62,000 nucleotides of DNA from Phoronis australis (lineage: Eukaryota > Phoronida > Phoronidae), in contig NMRA01000161.1 in NCBI GenBank assembly GCA_002633005.1, forward strand, positions 200,101-262,100. The letters run 5' to 3'. The translations under genes were made by a program, and so were the position numbers. The notes beneath the pieces are model-generated. The model saw only the letters and a list, made by a program, of their open reading frames with translations, had not been told where the DNA came from and ran no database searches. Within the stretch, counting starts at the first letter, position 1. The number at the start of each line of letters is the position of its first letter. Positions 33,701-48,700 of this stretch are shown here, piece after piece.

Positions 33701-36700
33701 TCTGTATATCTAACTTCAAACAGTTAAGACTCAGTGTACATTGCTTTTTATTCGGTGTGGTTGTTGCTTGAAATAGCCAATGTTTTTATACAACGGGTCA
33801 GAGGTCACACTTTCAATACAAGATATATGTGCTACGTCTGTGTCTTGCTCTGACAAAAAAGGAGACGTGGCTTGCCTTGTGAGCGAAAAGTCAGCAAAGT
33901 GAAGAGCAGTTGACTGATTGTCGGTCACGTGACCTTGCTTGTTCGGGGAAATTTAGAAAAACAAGACAGGCGTATCCACAGCAAAACAAAAGGATCATTA
34001 ACATGACCATTAACATAAATGTTCTAGATAAAATCTCAAAAAGTTTGATATAGTTTCCTAATTATCGTTTCGTTTTTGTTTTACGTGACTTAATTTTTTC
34101 ATAAAAGTCGTTTAAGCGGAATCATGTTTTTGATAACCCTTCGTGCACAGTGGAACATTAAGAAATAATTCCTGGAGAGTGTTGGAGAAGAGTACATAAA
34201 GCACACTATCTGAAAGTTTCAAGTGAATCCAATCTGCTATTTCTAACACACGATGTCCCAAAGTTGGCCAAAATTGGGCATAGCTCTACTATCCTGCACA
34301 ACCTATAATGGAACACAAGACATAAGCTACTACAATGTAGATGAAGTTGACAAAGAGCGAAAAATCTTACTTGATTTTGTGTTTTAGGAGCTGTTATTTG
34401 CCAGTAGCTATTCGCTGACGAGCAGTGGGCACTACACGATTGAAATCCTCAACGTTGTGACAAAGTCTTACGTTCGACGGCTAAAGGTGAAGTCTGGCGC
34501 TGTTCCGTTGGGACTTGTTATGTTTGACAGCTCTCGTCAACCACAATTTTCCTCAGGTTTGTGCTAATTTGACCAAAGACAAAGTTGCTATAGAAAATGT
34601 TTTGCGTTGATGGTGCATAGAGGACCCAGCATTCTAGAACGTTATTTATCCAAAAAAAAAAAACAAAGAAACAAACAAAAAACAAATAACACCAGTTGAA
34701 GGAGGTATTTTATATTTGACTAATTTTAATCACCAATCCTGATATAGGATACGCCAATATTTGTGTAAATTGTCTATAAGGACTTCGCGTTTCTTTTGTA
34801 TTGCTTGCAGCCTGTGCTAACAAAGGATGTAAAGAGTTTTGTGTAAACGACCCAGATGGCGCTGTATGTTTATGTCGTCACGGGAAGCGATTGTTGGAAG
34901 ATGGGGTGAGCTGTTCCGGTAAGATATTCATGGCTGAAAATCGAGTCATAGTATTTTTGAATAGTATCAATTTGAAACGACTCAATTTAACCACCCCTCA
35001 ACGCGCGTGTAATTTCCGACTCATCACTTACCCAAAGAAACCTGCCGCTAAAAGTGTGTCAGTTTGTCGGCGATTTATGAAAAGTCACTGAAATTTTATA
35101 TCGCTCTGTTTAGGTGGTTAAAATGGAATCATGCCTTTACTCCCATCAAGTCGATCTCGTCAAGTTTTTTAAATCATAAGATTCCAATTCCTGTAACAAC
35201 CAACTCAGGTCACGGGCTAAGCGTTCGTGAGACATCTTTAATTTATGGATGACCAGCCCCACAATAATTTGACTTTCTTGACTCGTTGATCAGTTCTATG
35301 GTTTTGTTGGTAACGTAAGTAGAATCTATCACGGTAGGGAATATCATGGGAGCGATTGGAGTTTCGCGAGAAAGTGTCCCAATTGTTTTTTTTTCAATGA
35401 AGCAGTGGTGGAAATGCAGATTTAACTTTCAGTTGTCACTCTTGAATTGTCTCACGTAGGCTTGTATCTATGGCAATGTCAAAACTGGTAGCATCAGTGC
35501 TCGTAGCCAGCAGTTTCGAATTTTATCGTGCCATTGAACGAATCATTTTAGCAATATCATACATACTTTATTAAAACGCGGTAAGGTAACTTCTGATATA
35601 TCGAAATACTGAGTAAGCAGGTCGTGATCTGACCAACTAGTCGATGTAGAAATCAGAAACCCCGACTACAAAGCGAGCAGACGATGACTGAACAATTATG
35701 GTAATCCGTAACAACAGACAAAAGAATCACACTAAAGAAGGCACTCTGGTGTAATAAAAACATGGACCGATCCTTCGGACATATCAGTTCACGTGGACCT
35801 CAGGGCCACACCATTTTTATTTAATAACAAGTAAAATTTTGAGTGAAAACCCACAGCTAAAAGTGTTTATTGTTTGTGCGACTTTGTTTCAGGTTATGAC
35901 CGAATGCACCCGCCGTTTTTCGTGTACGCTCACGGTTGGACTATCTGCCAACTACCGAAATACTTCCCAGATCACGACAGCACTGTATCAAACAACGACT
36001 GTTTGATCCCTGTGTCCAGTGCAAGAGATTTTGGTGCCGTGGCCTTTGATGTCCATGCAGAGACAATCTTTACTGCCGAGGAGTCGGGAAGAGTCATCTA
36101 TGCCTTGAAAAATAACAAGATATCAAAAACAATGTCCGGCTTCGGGAGTATTCACGGTACTTACTAGATTCATGTAGCGTACATATTTGACATTGTTTCG
36201 ATGCATAACTCCAGAAATAAATGTTCATTTCTTTTCTGTCCGACTGGAACATGTGTCAATTCCGGAAAATTCTCGACAAAATATTGACAGGTAAAGACCG
36301 ATGCACTTCGTCAAATTCGTGTTAATTTGCTTTGCAAATTTGCAATTGGCGGCTAGGCACAATGAAGTCAAATTAATCCCCTACTAAAGACCGAGTAGAA
36401 TCCCACTTCATTGTGACAAATATTTGACTAAATTGTCAAATAATTATCTGCCAGAAGCTCATCCAACTTTGACAGAGCCTGACCCAAGTTTATCTAATTG
36501 TCAACAACTGTAATTGCAACCATAAATTTTTGTCTTAAGTGTTTATTTGTAAATTTACAATGTATTTCATAGACGTTGTGTTTGGTTTACATATGCATTA
36601 ATATTTGAACGTGTGCCTAGAAACTAACAGAATACCTAATGATTGGCGGAACAGTATTTTTAAAGTCTCTGTTCAAAGTAAAAAAATCACCAAAAACGCA

Positions 36701-39700
36701 TAATAATTTCGTGAAAAAATAAAGACAAGTTAATAAGAATTATTCACATTCAGAAAATGTATACTTTGTACCAGTTACAACTAACAGAATTTATGATATT
36801 TGCACATGTAAGTACAACCTGGTAAACAGAGTTCACAGCTACCATAAAGGTACATGTAACCCATATTCTTATACAATCTGGAATTGTTCATTACTCAGAT
36901 TAGAGGTACTTTTTCGTTATTTTTCGGCTGTTAAAGTAACTGACCTGATCTAGACAGCGAATAATTATACGTGTAGTTCTTCCAAATCCCTGAATCACTT
37001 CTAATATGCGTAATGAGCAAGATGAGGTCAATTTACACAGAAGGCTTCTCGTCCGAGTTGTAGTCAGCAATGACTGCCAGGGCAAAGAGAAGTAACTCTA
37101 CTTGCGACTTTTCAGCCATGGGCGCGGATTGGATCAACTCTAAACTTTACTGGGTGGACACCGTATTGAAACACATCAAAGTGTCCGAAGAATCGGGTCA
37201 TCACCAGCACGTGCTCTTGTCCAATTTAGACGACCCACGTGGTTTAGCAGTGGATCCTGTCAACAGGTATCTTTATTGAGCATAGGGTTATGGTAGCAAC
37301 GTCTTGAATACACTGGCGAGATTTAGGACTGTCTACCCTGATTTAAGTGGTTTAAATACATGTAGTGATAAAACCTTGTCATACATGAACATTTCTAAGA
37401 TAAAATTGTTAAGATTGGTTTTAACTTATGTCATACTTTAAGACGCCTTTTCTGGTGCGGGGAGAAACACCGAAAGTGGTATATACGCGTCGCGTATCTC
37501 GACGGAAGTAACGTGACTGATTACGTCATCGCCGACGAAAGACCCAGGTTTCGTGTCGGCATCCCTACATCGCTTACTGTCGACTATCAAGATGGCAGGT
37601 GCGTTTCTTAAGCACAGCGTATTAAACTTAGGGTAACCAATTAGTAATATTTTGATTACACATATTTTTGTTTTCAGACATGCACATGTTTTTAAAATAA
37701 ATTAATTGTATCCTGTTTGTTTGACTCACGCGAGATTCACTAAATACATCCGCTGAAATCCACATTGCTTGGCGAAACGAGGAAATGATGATGTCACGCG
37801 GGGACGATCATGCACGCACACGCACGCAAAAATGCACACTTACGCACACACACCCACATACACGCGCACGAACGCACCAACAAATTAAAAACACCCACCA
37901 ATGCTAATGTCACCAACATTATTTCAAATTAAAAAATAAATAATGTTATCATAACCAGTTACCATCATTTTCTCCGTTCTCAAAGCCTAGATATGAAAAC
38001 GGTGAAATGATCTGAACATTAACATTGAAAAGCTTGTTTAAAATGTCTTTGTCATGTCACCAAATGGTTTGAACAATCAAATAGAATTAAGGAATCAACA
38101 CCAAGCAACTAGATTTTTTGAAAAGTTAACCAACTTTTAATAAAATGACTGTTGACACTGTACTGATGCCGTGGGTAACTTGTTCGAGGTGGACATACTT
38201 AATAAGAATTGTGTTGGAAAGATTTGAGGAATCTTTGTGTGGTAGAGTAACTTTGCTCCCATAGTGAGTGGATAGTGAATATGAAGAAAGCGTACTTTTA
38301 ATATTTTAAGTTGTGGCAATACCCTGAAAGTTGTATTTTTGCCGTCTTCAACAGGTTATACTGGAGTGATTCGTATCTCAACAAAATACTGTCAGTGCCA
38401 CTACACGGGAAAAAATACGGAGGGATCACGCATGTGTACACTGATTCATCATTCTTGGCCCGTATATTTGATTTCACCACTTTCCAGGTTAGTGTTGTCA
38501 CTAAGCAGCGGCAACTCATGGTGTTTGCGTCCCTGGTATGTATTTTGATGGAATGTTTACTGTTGTTAAGGGGTGAACGATTTTAAATTGTGTGTTAAAA
38601 TACGTTCAAATTAAACTATTTAACGAAATTGTTATTGCTGTTTGTCATGATACATTTACGTTAATGAAGAAAATGTATTGCTTGTGAACGATCTTTAACA
38701 ACTCACAAATACAGTGTAAAGACAGTAAACGCTAAGTGAAATAAAGGCAGATGGGGGGGTGCAAGGGGGCCAAAGCCCTCCCCTAAAGTTCTACCATATT
38801 CCAGTTGGCTTTTCGGGGGTGCGAATGTCTGACGAACAAAATCCTGGCTAACACTGCCCTTCCCACCCCCCCCCAACTCAAAATCCAGGATCCGCCCCTG
38901 TCACGTCTGCTATGTATATACATGTATAAATAACACGCAGGTCTGGAGTTCCAGGTCCGCGAGTGTTGAGCTTGGTTACAAAGCGTGGGGTTTTTGGGTG
39001 GATTTGATGTTTGCTGGTCCGGGAGGGGGTGGATTTTCGGGGGCTCAAGCTAGATTCGCGAGCATGGAATCATCGTTTTCAACACCTGACGTTTATATTA
39101 ACAGGATTACGTCGTGTGGACTGACAACAGCCCGTTTAATCGTGGCGTCTACGCGGCAATTAAACACGGCAGAAAGTTGAAGAGATTAACACAAAGAAAT
39201 GGTGAAACCCATGGGATAGTCATGTACGACTACGCAAAACAGCCTCTAAATGGATCTTCAGGTATTGGAAAAGCTCACAGTGGTTCATCCTAGTTGACGT
39301 AATTACTGATTTTCGTAATAATTATAACCGCACAATATTGAAATTCATGTGATTAGTGTAATGGGCCCGGCCTTGTGGCCTAAACACGCCTGATGTACCG
39401 CAAAAGGCATCAGGCCACCTGCACCCTTTTTGATTGAAAATCACTATCCCGCTAGATCATGGATGGCGATCACGTGTTTGGTGCACAAGCGTTGCACAGA
39501 GCCACCTGCAGACCACATGTCCGGGCAAGAAGCTTTCAATCTACTGGCATCAAAAGCATTTAAACACCTCTCCTGCTATTATGATGCTGGCAAATTTCCA
39601 CTACTGTGCGGAGGTGTGTACTAATATCTTTGGAAATAACATACCTCTTGGAATGAGGAATGTCCCATACATTTCCCACTGCGAATATGAATCCCCGGTT

Positions 39701-42700
39701 GCATATTCAATGGCTGTGACTAACAAAGCGAAAGAATTTCGATCACAGGCCATGTTAAGAAGCTAAAAAAATTAGTAAACTTAACCCAATTAAGCGATGG
39801 GAAGGATTGACAGTGAGATTTATTCATCTATTTTAAATGTCTGAACTACTACGTAGTAGTGGATTTCTGTCCACCGAGTTTCAGTCGGGATCAAGCGGAA
39901 GTCGATTACCCGCTTTCATTACACTACAGAGCACCAATATGAAGAGTCCGCGATGGGAATTTTTGGCGTTGTCCTGAATTACGTCCTTGCGCCTAGAATT
40001 GATCAAGACCAATCAAGAAAATTCTAAATGATCATGTCAGTGAAACCCGACTCTTCTGCTACAAAAGTCACTAAGCTTGGAGAATACATATATTAGCGGA
40101 AAAAACTATGAACGAAAAAAAGAAAAGAAATCCCCAGTTTAAGTCATCCACGTTTGCAAGATATACATGTAAGCGCATACGCCAAAAATGAAACTTACAT
40201 TAAGGAACATGTGCCTACAGGTATATGCGAAAAAAATATTACAAAGTATTTGAATAATATTGTTTGGATGAAGGAGCGTGGGTCTTAAAACTCGCACATA
40301 CGGTAACATTTACAAGAGTTGGAAAAGTTAATTCAGTTCGACCGGAGACTTCATTGTAGATTTACGGATATGAAAATTTTTCGCCATGATAAAAACTGAA
40401 ATATGCAGTGAACTATATTGCGTTTCTAAACCAATCGGCATGACGATGTAACACGTACAAACTTATTTTCATTCTGGGCTAGTTCAAGTTACTAACGTAC
40501 ATGTACTGTACATGTACATGTAGCAATTGTATTCCAACCAATGGATTTCGGAGTTGTGTTACTTAGCGGCTCTGAAAACCACCTCGATAACTTTGACAGC
40601 GACATCAAATTTAAAGCATGTCTAAAACCTGTCTTTGTAAATGTACTATTCAATAAACACCTGTAAATAAACATTTTCAGATGATGTAAACAGATGTGAC
40701 ATCAATAACGGCGAATGTGAGCAACTCTGTCTTACAAAGAACACGGGGAGAACGTGCGCGTGTGGAATCGGATACAGCCTGTCGACAGATGGCGTAACAT
40801 GTCAAACTAGTGAGTAGGATGTCTGTTAACTAGAGTCAGTTGAAACCGTTCACTTCTCCATGTATTACCATGCATTTCAAAACTAAACAATGAATCGCAG
40901 TAAGCACGTTCAAAACCAAGTAACTGAACTGATTGAGACATCAAGTCAATTTTACTTTTACGACCCTCATTAATGTCATGCAGAACTTTCCAAAGTAATC
41001 TCAGGGGATATTTCTAAAATTTTTCACATTTGCATGAAGGGGTATCAAAATTTCGACGTTTATTTTTTCAGGAACAAAATCTTAAATCTAACAACATGTT
41101 TGCCGACTCCTCATTAGCACATATTTCAAGCAACTTTGTTTATGTTCTACATGTAGATATCGTGGTTTTGCAATCAATGCAAACAGACAAAACCAGGTTC
41201 TAGATGCTTTTTCCGTTAAGTAATTATATACTTTTACCGAGTTAAAACCTGCAATTATGTTACTATGAGAAATTTGACTAAATACGCACACTTTTCAATA
41301 AGGTCTTATTCGCACTTTTTGTCGTAATGACATAATATTTCTTCAGGTTCCCTCAGTGATAAGTTTGTGCTGATTTCGGACTCCGGCACAAAGACCATAT
41401 ACCAACTGTCGTTATCAGATGAACATCGCTTGTTCGCATTGCCCTTTGGTAAACTCGGCTCTCCGTATGCCATCGACTATGACCCCGTAGAGCGGAGGGT
41501 ATATTGGTCTGATTACACTTCAAACCCTGAAGTTTTGAAAAGAGCCAGCCTGGATGGATCATTCGTGGAGACGCTTCGAACCTTCACAGGTTAGTCACGG
41601 TTATCAAACAACAAAATTTCTCGTATTTGACCGATACAAAACAATACGTAAATGAAAATTCTGTTGCTACCAAATACATGTAATTAACACACCTGAGATG
41701 CTTTTTATCTGTTTATTTAATTTATAATCTTACTGATGGGTTGAACGATCATTTTAAATGAGCCTCAAAAACGTAGTCATATCACATCCAGTTCGTATTC
41801 AGTGTTTATATTCCTGGATCACCAAGTAATTTGTTGTTATTCCCATGTTTTCTTGTCGTTCAATTTCACCTCCCTTTTTTATTACTTTACCATCAGCTGC
41901 TTACCCTCTCCCCGTTTCTACTTATTGCTGTTCTTGTTGTTATTGTGACTATAATTATTAGTATGGCTATTATGGAGAATTGATATTCGTAGATACCAGC
42001 GTTGACGACATCAAAATCGACCCAATTTCGCGGCTCATATACATAGCCGAGACTTCGAATAACACCATTAGCGTCTTGACTTTGAATGGCACACAAAAGA
42101 AAACTCTGATCATAAGTGAACGTCCGAAACGAATCGAGGTTGATTACGTGAACGGGTAAGTACATGTATTTTCAAATTGGTATTCAGATTATTCAAACAA
42201 ACAAGACTTTAAAATTCCATTTTTTATCAGTGTCTCCAATTAAATATTTGTAGAAATAGCCACGGTCAGCTGCATCGTTATTGCAAATGCCATTATTAAG
42301 TTTGGAAGCGTATGACAAAGAGACTAGTTTGTCACTTCATATAAGCTAAAGGTTGTGGCATAGTAAATAAGAAAGAAACTGTTAAAAACATGCAAATATC
42401 CAATTTCTAGCCTAACAATTTTGTCATGCGATTTAAAGTATGACTGGCGATTATGCGATATGAAACCCGTAACCATTTCCATAGGAACACGTGTTAATAA
42501 GTACTTTTCATCATGGATCCCTTGCAGGTTTGTCTGTAAGTTGGCCCAAGTTGAAAACGTCTATAAACTTTGTTCAAACAGATACCTCTTCTGGGCCACC
42601 GACCCATCAACCAACCCCCGTAATCCTCGTATAATGCGGTCCTATCTGGACGGTACCCACCAGGAGGTGCTTGTGGAACATCCCCATGACATTCACTCTG

Positions 42701-45700
42701 TTCGCAGTTTGTCGTTAGGACCAACCAGTAAGTACCGTGGTCATTGAAATTGATACCAAGTAGTATCTATACGCCTTAAGTCACGAAACAGACAGACAGG
42801 CTCGAAACTGTTTCTAGTGAAGGCCTCGGTGACGATGCCCAGAATTGCAAGATGGTGCTTGGCTTCTTCAATTTCCAACTGCTGATTTATGAAATGAAAC
42901 TTGGTAATTGTCCCATCTTGTTCGGTGGACTAATTTTAGTTATATGTTATAAAAGGGACACATAGCTTGTCCAGTTGCGGCCAAAATTCAATCTATCTAC
43001 GTGTACTTTTCGTGAACTCTTCAAATGCGCTATTAAAAACTGAAAAGTATACAAAACTTATGTATGTCGCCGCCAGTGTTTACAACCACATGCATGGTGG
43101 GCAATTGCGTGCCTGATTACACAAGTTAATGTGTACAAATGTGGCGAACAATAACGTTAGCTGGAATTGGTTGGTAGCGGCAGATTTTAGCGTCAAGTTG
43201 CTTATAGTCGACCGGTGAGGGTGTCAGGGTATACATGTACATGCACATTGTAATTCTTTCCATGTCCAGTGGGAAGACTTCCCTGAGCTTTGCTAATTAA
43301 ATGTGGCCTGTGAAGTAAGCCAAGACTGCAGTTTGTGGTTTGTGTCCGAGTTATACTCTGCCAAGGATTCACACCATGTGCAGTCTTTTTGTTTATTCGG
43401 TGGCGTGGAGGTTGCTCGCAGCCAGCGCGCGTGTGTGCACTGTGAAACGCACCAAATGGATGTTAGTTTCATCAATGTAGGAGAAATTGGTAGGTATACA
43501 CGTATGAAAGGTTTATGCCTTGAACGCAATTAGGAGCTTTAAATAAAAGTAGCGTGCACAAAACATGACGACAACCCTGATTTTTAGTCTTTAATGAATA
43601 GATTTTAATATTCACTGTCCTCGACAACATTAAACGGGCAACGCAGCCTGGTGTTCTGTTGCTCAAACGCTATAGCAGTGGATGTGCTCAGATGAATTAT
43701 GTAGACCCAACATACTCGCGACCTTCGTGGAGCATTCTGACGTCACCAAGTATTCACTTCAGTAGCCACCACAATCGTAAAATACTGACTGATTTCACGT
43801 GTTATAGCTCTTGTGCACGTGTCTCGCGCCAACGGTGCTCGAAAATGTTCGGGAAAGAAGAAAATAGCCAATTTAGATTCCGCTTGACGCTCGCTATCTC
43901 TCTTTTTACTGAAAATGTGTGCAGTTATTTTAAAAATGGCCATACCTTGCAGGAAATGTACTTTACTGGGTGGACCTTTTCTTCAACAAAGTTGAGCGAA
44001 TCTCATTAAGTGGCGCCGCACCTTACAGAAGTAAAATAGTTGTTGACTACATAAACCATTACGACGAAGAAAATCTGAACAAAATCGCTCTTTATAGTGT
44101 TGCAGCTGATGGAGATCACGTGTATTACAGTGACCATTTCAACAGGTAAATATGCCCTTCGTTACTGAATGCCAGCATAAAACACTGAAAACTAGACTCA
44201 AATTAAAGGTTAGAAATATTATTTTCTTGATTTGATATCCAGTAGCCTTCCGAGTTTACTATTGTGATCTTGGAAATTTAAACTTCTTGTTCACTCCATA
44301 CGAAAGGGGAATTTCAAGTCAGATTTCGAAAGAATGGGTGATATCAGTTGTTTGTCACGTGCATCTCGGGTTATCATGAAGGCGTTGTACTACTTTTACC
44401 ATGCATGATTAGGATACTTTAGTGATGCCACTAGGCCAAAATACAGGGCATGCTTCTTTAACAGTCGCGTACGACTATTTCTGAAAATTGATTAAACTCT
44501 CTGTTTAGCAAAAGTGCGAACTAAAGTCTCTGAGAGTATATAACTTAACTACTAGATACCGAAGTAATTTCTATAAGTAATTTCTTGATTGTTATGCGTT
44601 ACTTGTTACTTGGAAATACTACATGTATTTCAGCAATGGTGAAGTGGGGGCGTAAGAGCACATTTCTTTCTTAAGTTCAAGGTCACTGAGTTTCATGAAA
44701 CAGACCTCCGACTCCTGTTCAGTAATGCTAGGATCTCGCTAAAATGCAATACTTCGCGAGATTACGTGAGATGTTGTCGTGCATTTTAAATGCGACTAGA
44801 TTTTAGTTAGGTCCTAGCGTAGATTCTAGAGTTACTGAACACACGCCAGAACTGTTTGATGATGGTACTATTACTGCTGTTAATTTTATCGCAGGAGCCT
44901 ATGGAAAGTTGGCAGAGGAGACACGTCAGCAAGCAGCTTCAGCGACAGCGACGACCACGAAGAGGAAGCAGATATGTTTGGGCCACCTGTATTCGGCACA
45001 GTTACCCACATAAAGATTTACAATTCCTCGCATCATGTAGATGGTAAATATGCGTAACTTTAGGTTACCATATATCATTCTTCTAGTTCCCTGCCAGTCA
45101 TATTCTTAACGCATATAAATCAAAAGATTACTTCTGGAAGTGTACTTAGCATTAATGATGCCTCTGTTTATGTAGTCCTCTGTCTTAACAAGAACACGTT
45201 GTATACACGCTTTTGAGACGTTCTATGAGCATATCATTGAAACTGAGATTCCCCTGTACCGACTCGAATGTATTATCTTACGATACCTTTTTGATACAAA
45301 ACGTAACACTGGACGTCTCTGGCCTACAGAAAACAAAATTATGCTTACCATGAGCAGCTGTATTTTAATTGGTGTTGGTACATGTATTGCGTTTTACGCA
45401 AACAGTATTCAATTTCGCACAAACCCGTGAAACGTACATGTACCATCTTCCCCGATAACGTCTGTTTGTCAGTCAATGGATATCCACTTGGAATTATGGA
45501 ATGTATTTGTTTCTCTTGCAGAGAATAACAGCTGTTCTCAAAATAATGGTAGATGCAGTCATCATTGTTTGCCTACACCAGTAGGTGCCACTTGTGCGTG
45601 TGAAGACGGAATTCCCTTACTGAGCGACGGACGCACGTGCAACTACCCAACTGGCTGTATCTGGTCGTCTTGGGGAAGCTGGTCAGAATGTTCCAAATCT

Positions 45701-48700
45701 TGCGGAGGGGGGATACAAGAAAAAACGAGGACGTGCTCCTCATTGACAGATAGCCGGACAAGAAAGTGTAACTTGGAGACTTGCGTGGATCCAGTGGACG
45801 GACGATGGTCTGAGTGGAGCTACTGGCTACCTTGTAGCAGGTCATGTGGTGGCGGAAGTCAGTACAGAAGCCGGGTGTGTATTGCGCCGATTAATGGTGG
45901 CGCTGAGTGCGCAGGCAGTTCTATCGACGTTAAGACCTGTAATAGTAATCCATGTCCCGTGAACGGTTCCTGGTCGGTCTGGTCTTCGTGGTCGTTTTGT
46001 AATAAGCCGTGTGGCGGTGGTGAAAAACGAAGAAATCGTGACTGCAACAACCCTGCCCAACAACACGGGGGAGCTCCATGCACTGGACCGTCAGTGAATT
46101 CTACCTCGTGTAATACAATTCCGTGTCCAGTTGACGGACAGTGGTCATCTTGGGGCGGCTGGTCCAAATGTAGCGTTACTTGTGACTACGGCCACAAAGC
46201 AAGAAGACGAACATGTGATGGTCCTTATCACGGCGGAAATCCTTGCAAAGGTTCTTCTGCAGAAACCTCACAATGCAAGGACGCTGACTGTCAGATGGAT
46301 GGCGTGTGGTCGTCTTGGAGCAATTGGACTGAATGCAGTGCCTCTTGCGGTAGTGGTCAAAAGCAGAGGGGACGCGTTTGTACTCCACCTCCTCGGTACT
46401 CAAGCAAAGAGTGTCAAGGTTCCAGAACAGAAACCGCTTGGTGTGTGATCAAAGAATGTCCCGTACATGGAAACTGGTCTAACTGGACGAGATGGTCATC
46501 GTGCAGTAAGACCTGCGGGTATGGTCAAAAGACACGCACAAGGTCATGTACGCAGCCACAACATGGCGGTGAACCTTGTGAAGGAGACGCAAAGCAGTGG
46601 AGTGATTGTATCGTGAAAATGTGTCCTGTGAATGGCGACTGGTCTGACTGGGGTCAGTGGTCGAGTTGCAGTGTCACGTGTTTTAACGGAACAAAATCCA
46701 GACATCGTGCATGCACTAACCCTGAACCGAGATATGGTGGGACCGACTGTCAAGGCATACATAACGAAACACTTCCTTGTTTCGCGGATTGTCCAATAGA
46801 CGGGTATTGGTTACCATGGTCAAACTGGAACTCTTGTAGCAAATCGTGTGGATACGGTGAGAAAATTAGACAACGCGATTGCAAGGAGCCGATGAACGGC
46901 GGAAGTACATGTCACGGCAACAAAATAGATAAAAAAGCGTGTCTTCTCAAAAACTGTCCTGTGCATGGCAACTGGTCGCAGTGGAGTCCCTGGACGGATT
47001 GCAGCACTTCCTGTGGCCAAGGACTGAAGACACGATCTAGAACATGCACACAACCCACATATAGAGGTCAACCGTGCAGTGGTGATAGCTCTGAAGGAGT
47101 TATATGTAGTGAAGTGGAAAACTGTCCAATTCATGGAGTTTGGAGGCCATGGAGTGCGTGGTCGGGGTGCAGTACGACGTGTGGTCACGGAGAAAGGAGA
47201 CGGAGGCGAGCATGTGAAGGTCCCTACTTTGGAGGCAGTGATTGTGCAGGTAGTTATGTCGATGTTCGTCCGTGCAACAACAGCGAGTGCCCCAGACATG
47301 CAAGGTGGTCGCAGTGGGGTCAGTGGTCATCTTGCAGCGTCCGTTGTGGAAACGGAAGCATGGAAAGAACACGAAATTGTACGGATATCTCACCCGTGCA
47401 TGAAAGGAAGGGTTGCCTAGGCAGTAATACCGACACGATGCCTTGTGGTAATCCATGCCAACCCACTGCCATGTGGACAGAGTGGGAAGAATGGACGCCG
47501 TGTTCTGACGAATGTAATGGGCTTCGAACAAGGCAAAGATTATGTAATAACGCTGTTGATGGAGAAAGGTGTGTTGGCGCTCCCTTTGAAACGGATACGT
47601 GCAAAAATTGTAACGTCGTGGGCGTCAATAGCAAACAGAATAAAGACAAACAAAATGAAAACAACGGTGAGCATAATTTTAACATCACATGCACAAATGT
47701 TACTCAATTAATTTTTTGCAGGTTCCAGTGCGAGCACTGTTACTAAATTGTACGTTTTCAATGCAATGTGATGTAGAACGACTTTGATAAACTGAGACGT
47801 AAGTCCGCGCTGTGAAATGTATTTGACTAATTCCATTCAAACGAGTTACAACAATAACAGAAGAGTCGCGTCATGACACACGGTGACACCAGCAAACTAC
47901 CAATCGGATAGAATGGGCGTGGTTAACGGAAAGATTTGTGAGAGGTGGGTTACTAAATATTAAATATCTTCAGAGTGAGAGCAAATTTGATGCTGAATTT
48001 TGTGACGAGTGTTTGTCGAAGATTAGTAAACAAACAGTTCTTTTCCATCATTTTATAAATAAAAACACAATATTAGCAGGACGAATCAAGCATTGATCAA
48101 AAAATCGATTTCCAATATTGGAGATTAACTTGATAGGAACACAATTAAGATAACATGAAAAACACGGTAATTTTATGCCACAAACAGTTACGGCTTAATG
48201 TTACACACGCATTCTTATTTTTTCCATGCTTTGCACTCTGTTCTTCTGCTTACATGTAGTGTGATTGATTATCAGTGCCATATTTTATTGAATGAAGAGA
48301 TTAAATAGTTGACGCGGTTTCAATGCCACGCTATTCACTAAAACGCCATTTTCAAGCACGTAAATCATACGCTCATGAAACTGTTTAACTATGCTTGAAA
48401 TCCCTCAAGGGAATCTACATGTTGATTTTATCGCACATTTATATTATTTCGGATAAAATTTACTAAATGTGCGTGCATTTCACATAGCAACAAATACATT
48501 TCATGTCAGACCAGTGCATATGTTTAAAAAGGTTTTGTATATGAACATGTTATATTCACGTCATCCTAATCAACAACTAAAGTTGAACACGCATTTCGCT
48601 TAAAAATTGGAAACTCGCGTTCGTGAGTTTTGTCCTTCTCATTTACCAACAAGTTAGTTTCCGGTTATTCCGAGCACCGGAAGATCCCGAGTTGCATGTA

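Noticed and set aside
39434-39766. 110-codon open frame in intron 10
   Set aside because: It has no splice phase compatible with exons 10 and 11 and overlaps a second frame of equal length; no family resemblance.
43303-43666. Open frames in intron 14 as an extra propeller exon
   Set aside because: No YWTD-type blade sequence and no pair of splice sites in the needed phase; exons 14 and 15 join directly in frame.
45476-45521. Start of exon 17 at the ATG at 45476, making the EGF/TSP1 part a separate gene
   Set aside because: The 15 residues before the acceptor (TTCTCTTGCAG) lack signal-peptide character, and the phase-1 acceptor joins exon 16 in frame.
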